The position numbers were made by a program, and so were the translations under genes. Shown in pieces: positions 60,601-64,000 of a DNA stretch of 64,000 nt. This DNA comes from Magallana angulata (taxonomy: Eukaryota; Mollusca; Bivalvia; Ostreida; Ostreidae): contig NC_069116.1 in NCBI RefSeq assembly GCF_025612915.1, positions 42,067,090 to 42,131,089 of the forward strand, in the 5' to 3' direction. The first letter of the stretch is position 1, and every line of letters starts with the position of its first letter. The notes beneath the pieces are model-generated. The model saw only the letters and a list, made by a program, of their open reading frames with translations, was not told the origin of the DNA and searched no databases.

Positions 60601-63600
60601 TCTGAACTTTATTTGACAGACTGCAATCACAGCCAGGGACTCTACGCAGAATGTCACATGACCCAAACATGCATCAGAATGTAAGTGTCTCGCAATGTTT
60701 GTTTGCTTTGTATATAAAGTAACATACAATGTCACTGAAAAAGTTTGTTACAGTGCATCATTAACTTATACATGTTTTTTGTATTTTTGCATCTTAGTAC
60801 CTAGTACATATGTATTTCCTATATATTAAATATATCTTATTTACAGTTTTGATAACAGGCAGTTAAAAAACAGTCAAAAAATAATTTCTTAAGCATGTCA
60901 TTGACTAATACAGTGACACACAGTTTTTATTGAATTAGGCAACAGTTAAAGAATATCACACAAACTACCTAAAAACTGAAAATATATCAGACCCTGAATA
61001 TATATCAGAAAATACATGTACATAAACGAAAATTTTGTACATGAAAAATATAGCATTTATTCCTATGGTATATGTCAATAAATATTATAAAAAGTTTGTA
61101 GATTTACATGTATGTAATGTATGAAATGTAACATTAATTATACAGTCATTGTATATGTATTCATTGATTACATTATAGGTGTACCACACTCTGCCTTCTG
61201 TGCCCCCAAGCATGCAGAGAGCAGCTCCTGGGGGACCCCCCACCTCCAAACTATTGGACAAGATTTTGGCCATTCCCGACCTGTACAGAAGAAAATCCAA
61301 AATAGAGATTCACTTGGAGACGCTGCAGGAAGAAATTGATAACATCGAGGTCAGAATCCAGGAATGCATAGCTCAGAATGCAACGTTCTACGAAGATGAA
61401 GAGTATGGTCGTCTGTTCAGGAAAAAAGGATTCCTACAGAGGGAGAAGATAGAGCTGGAAAAATACGAGAAAGAGCTGGATAAGGTTCTGGTCCAGCAGG
61501 ATCAGATGTATTACCCCTCACAGTGGCCCCTCAATTACCAGCAGCAAGTGGGGCTGAGTAGCCTTCCCCTCGGACATTTGCCCTCGGTCAATTCTCCCGG
61601 CGGGGTTAACCCACCGCACAGTGGAGTGTTCATCTTCGTTCCAAACTCGTATCAAAGCAGTCCTCCAGTTTACCCCAGTGAAGGCCCTAGTCCGAGCATG
61701 GCCATGCAAAGCCCTCCTTCATTTTATGGTCATCCAACAGGGCCTTCTTCATACTTTCCCCAAACAGAGCAGAGCATTCAGTGTACATCGCCTCATAACC
61801 CGCTGCTGGCATATCATTCCAAACAGAACTCTCCACAAACCCCAAAAGTATCGCCACGTATGCATGGGAATTTTCCATATGTGAATCAACCATTAAATCA
61901 GTCACCAAAATCTGGTACTCTTCAGCAGAATGTGGAGCACAGGAGAAGTCAGTCCATGTTTCAGGAAAGAACAGAAAATACACCTGTGCATGCCCAGAAG
62001 CATACCCCAGAAAGACCAAATTTACCTTTAATGGAGGAGAGAAAGGTCTTTCAAGAAAACAGAGCCAACGAGTTTCATCGCAGGCAAACCAGTAGTATTG
62101 TAGATGAGAGGAAACCTCCAAGTACCCAGCAAGTTCCACCTCCCCCGAAATTCCATGACATGCCAGTATCTGCAAAGACAGTGTATCAGAATTACCCCCC
62201 TCCTGCAGACCTACAAATTGTTCCCCCATTAGATTCACCTCCAGTGCCCATTCCACCACGGATCCCCAAGGAACCCCCACCCCAGATCCACAAACCCAAA
62301 GTGGAGGGGTACGGATCCCCTTGGATCTGTCAACATTGCACCTTTCACAATGACCCAGATACTAGGGTGTGTGCAGTTTGCTTCAAGACAAGTGATAACC
62401 CAAAATTTGTACAACAAGGCAGTGCTAATACAGGGAGTTCGGTGAGTGACAGCCGACCAATGAATGACCTGAACAGGCCACAGAGACCTCCGGCCCCTGG
62501 GGTAGAGAAAAAGCAGCCATCTGCCACTGGGGCCCAACACAGTGATGTCTCTAAAATAATTAAAGAAGCGTCTACAGCAGGGGACAAAATCATGCAGCAT
62601 TACGATGAGGTCAGTTTAGTCTGTTTTAGTTTGTAAAAAGGTGCAAGTGGTAGTACATGCATATTGATGTAAATATTTATTTAAAAGCAAACAATTCATC
62701 AATTTATAGATATATTTTTACAATTAAAACTTTTCATTTGATAAATGAATTTTAATTTAATTGAATCTTTTATGTCAAAGAATATATATAGAATTTAAGC
62801 AAATAAAGCACATTTATTGGTGATTCATATTTCTAGATATATCATGAGAAACAAGAAGCTAAGCGCCAGTTTGAAGAGCAGCTAGAGAAAGAAAAAAAGA
62901 AGGAAGCAGAGGAAAAATTCATACAACAAACACTGGCTGATCAGTTGAAAAAAGCAACCATTCAGTCCCCACCATCAGCACAGGTTCTGCCCAAAAGTAC
63001 AAGCCCAAACAGGAGCAACCAAAAGCCAGGGGAACAGTTGTCATTCCCTGTGACAAGTGAAAAAGCTACTGAGCAGTCTCAGCCCCTGAGTAAATCTCCC
63101 AGCAACAAAAAGGGCCTTACTTTTCCAGAGACAATGGAGGCACTGGGTAAACAGTTTTGGGAGGACCACAAGGACATTGAGACTAAAGAACAAGGGCTGA
63201 GTAAATCACCCAGGAACAAACAGGGTCTGAACATTACGGAGACGGTGGAGAAAGTGAATCAACAGAGAATGCAAAACTTGATGGACATCGAGGCCAAAGA
63301 ACTAGTTGGTTTCTTTAAGGTACATGTACTGCAAATCATACTTTACGTTAGATTTTTATACTATGCTATGTTCCAGGATACCATTTTCGTGGCAATTTTT
63401 AAACAAAAATGCACATACAGTACTTGTCAAAAAGTGCAGTTTATTAAGACATAGTTGAAAAAATCTTTACTGACTGAGGTATAAAGAATACCAAATAATT
63501 TAGGAAAATGTGCTGCATAAACATCTTGGGATAGATTATAAGTACATGTAGATTACTTGCATGTAGTTCTGTTTATGTTGCAAGGAAAAAAAACTGCTGT

Positions 63601-63944
63601 AACAAAATAATTTGTGATATTATCTCTCGAATTTTGAAAAGAAAAGTCTAACGTCATTTGTATTGTTGTGCTAGGAAGCTGAAAAGGAAGGATTTGATAC
63701 TGATGAAGGAGAGCTTGCAGTAGAAATGTGTGTAAGAGACCAGTTACTTCCCTTGCAATGGCTGAAGCAGATCTGGATGAAGCGGGTGAAATCTGTCATG
63801 GCTGAAGTGGCAAAGGCAGGAGCAGACATGAATGAAAACGAGGTGGGGGAGTTGTCTGAGGCAGAAGCCAAGAATTCTCTAAAGGAAACCAAAGGAGATG
63901 TTGAAGAGGCTGTGAAAATCTGTACTGCAAAAAGATGCAAACTA
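54692..63944 (+). CDS. RNF31: RNF31/HOIP linear-ubiquitin ligase, 5' part
   Basis: Twelve coding exons in the window: 54692-54862, 55173-55325, 56755-56960, 57081-57144, 57254-57442, 57566-57629, 57980-58113, 58240-58592, 60620-60680, 61179-62609, 62837-63319, 63675-63944, giving 1193 codons. HOIP is the catalytic subunit of LUBAC, which makes Met1-linked ubiquitin chains in NF-kB/innate signalling. Residues 1 to about 175 form a PUB domain (known to bind OTULIN and SPATA2/CYLD). A B-box-like CxxC/CxxC/CxxC zinc finger with HxH lies at about 283-322 (VCDICGQ...LCTACDERW). A coiled-coil stretch starts exon 10, followed by a Pro/Ser/Gln-rich linker. One NZF lies near 845-872 (PWICQHCTFHNDPDTRVC) with the ubiquitin-binding Thr-Phe pair. 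Exon 12 (1104-1193) resembles the HOIP UBA region (SEAEAKNSLKETKGDVEEAV). The RING1-IBR-RING2-LDD part lies beyond the right edge. It is already longer than whole human HOIP (1072 aa), mainly through linker sequence. Confidence 0.88.
55480..56289. mobile_element. Helitron/Helentron-like element with 147-bp tandem repeats
   Basis: It lies in RNF31 intron 2. The left end has the hairpin ATACCCCCCACAAAC with complement GTTTGGGGGGTAT (55488-55519). Three direct repeats start at GGTCCATATCT (55583, 55730, 55876), spaced 147 and 146 bp. The right end has GGGGGGTATC, then the 6-bp stem hairpin GTGAGCTTGCTCAC (56265-56278), 7 nt later CTCTAG, followed by T. A 3' hairpin followed by CTRR is characteristic of Helitrons; tandem-repeat non-autonomous forms are known from bivalves. 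Assignment is by structure only. There is no coding capacity; the 97-codon ORF is repeat translation. Confidence 0.5.
58921..59753. mobile_element. TA-duplicating TIR element
   Basis: The ends CACTAGGCAAAATTGCTAGC and GTTAGCAATTTTGTCCAGTG are inverted repeats flanked by TA on both sides (58919-58920 and 59754-59755). It is 833 bp with no transposase ORF: Tc1/mariner-type by target site. It lies in RNF31 intron 8. Confidence 0.75.
59808..59919. repeat. Hairpin MITE
   Basis: The arms GTTAAAAAGTTCACC with ATAAACTTGGTTG and their complements enclose a short AAGCCCTTTGGGCTT centre, similar in design to the 203-346 palindrome. It lies in RNF31 intron 8. Confidence 0.75.
59937..60389. mobile_element. 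PIF/Harbinger-like MITE
   Basis: The ends AGGTCAGACGACACATTCCTC and GAGGAACGTGTCGTCTGACCT form inverted repeats with one mismatch, and TAA flanks both sides (59934-59936 and 60390-60392), the TWA duplication of PIF/Harbinger. No ORF. It contains a tRNA-like SINE fragment. It lies in RNF31 intron 8. Confidence 0.8.
60064..60165 (+). repeat. tRNA-derived SINE-like segment
   Basis: ATGGTCGAGTGGTTAGAACC matches a Pol III A box of the tRNA-Ser/Leu type, and GTGAGTTCAAAGCCCTGCC about 40 bp later matches a B box with one or two changes. The spacing fits a class II tRNA with a long variable arm, but there is no matched acceptor stem, so it is a tRNA-derived repeat rather than a functional tRNA. It lies inside the 59937-60389 MITE. 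Confidence 0.6.
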
Positions 63945-64000
63945 GTAAGTTTGTACTTATGACAGAATACAGAGAGTTTTTTATGCTAGAGAAATAAAAT

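Noticed and set aside
61687-62280. 197-codon minus-strand ORF
   Set aside because: It is the antisense of the RNF31 exon 10 reading frame. The plus strand has the NZF and matching splice sites.

Overview
This window looks like nuclear DNA of a bivalve mollusc, most likely an oyster. That is an inference from the animal proteins, the many short GT-AG introns, AT-rich intergenic DNA, abundant miniature inverted-repeat elements (MITEs), long GA/CT and poly-G/poly-C tracts, and protein sequences close to but distinct from vertebrate orthologues. There are no prokaryotic features. All gene models were built by eye from ORFs, splice signals and remembered family sequences; nothing was searched.

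Layout, left part (1-24150): repeat-rich. A gene of 11 coding exons (about 310 codons, family not recognised) is present as two inverted copies at 3135-5482 (+) and 20500-22908 (-), with a terminal-exon remnant of a third copy at 447-509. The + copy has an in-frame stop in exon 5. The - copy has an extra A in an A8 run in exon 6. The copies sit in inverted-duplication arms of about 3.3 kb, separated by 14.4 kb. That spacer holds MITEs, poly-C tracts and a 5.3 kb C-poor GTGGGGAGAG-type minisatellite, which itself contains a duplication of about 2.1 kb.

Right part (24150-64000): five conserved genes in near-complete models. VPS35 (+, retromer core, 17 coding exons, 802 aa) is convergent with SYS1 (-, Golgi four-helix membrane protein, 158 aa). 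SYS1 is head-to-head with COX4 (+, cytochrome c oxidase subunit 4, 227 aa). A 5.6 kb element with terminal inverted repeats of about 500 bp and a 9-bp target duplication (Mutator-like by structure) lies between SYS1 and COX4. COX4 is convergent with an 11-exon coiled-coil gene (-, 374 aa, resembling C20orf96/DUF4618). That gene is head-to-head with RNF31/HOIP (+). The first 1193 codons of RNF31 are in the window: PUB domain, B-box-like zinc finger, one NZF, and the start of the UBA region. Its catalytic RBR part lies beyond the right edge.

The genes do not form one pathway. VPS35 and SYS1 both act in endosome/Golgi trafficking, COX4 in respiration and RNF31 in linear ubiquitin signalling. Introns and intergenic regions carry identifiable DNA-transposon relics: hAT-like, PIF/Harbinger-like, TA-duplicating Tc1/mariner-like or pogo-like, and Helitron/Helentron-like. 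Several are nested.
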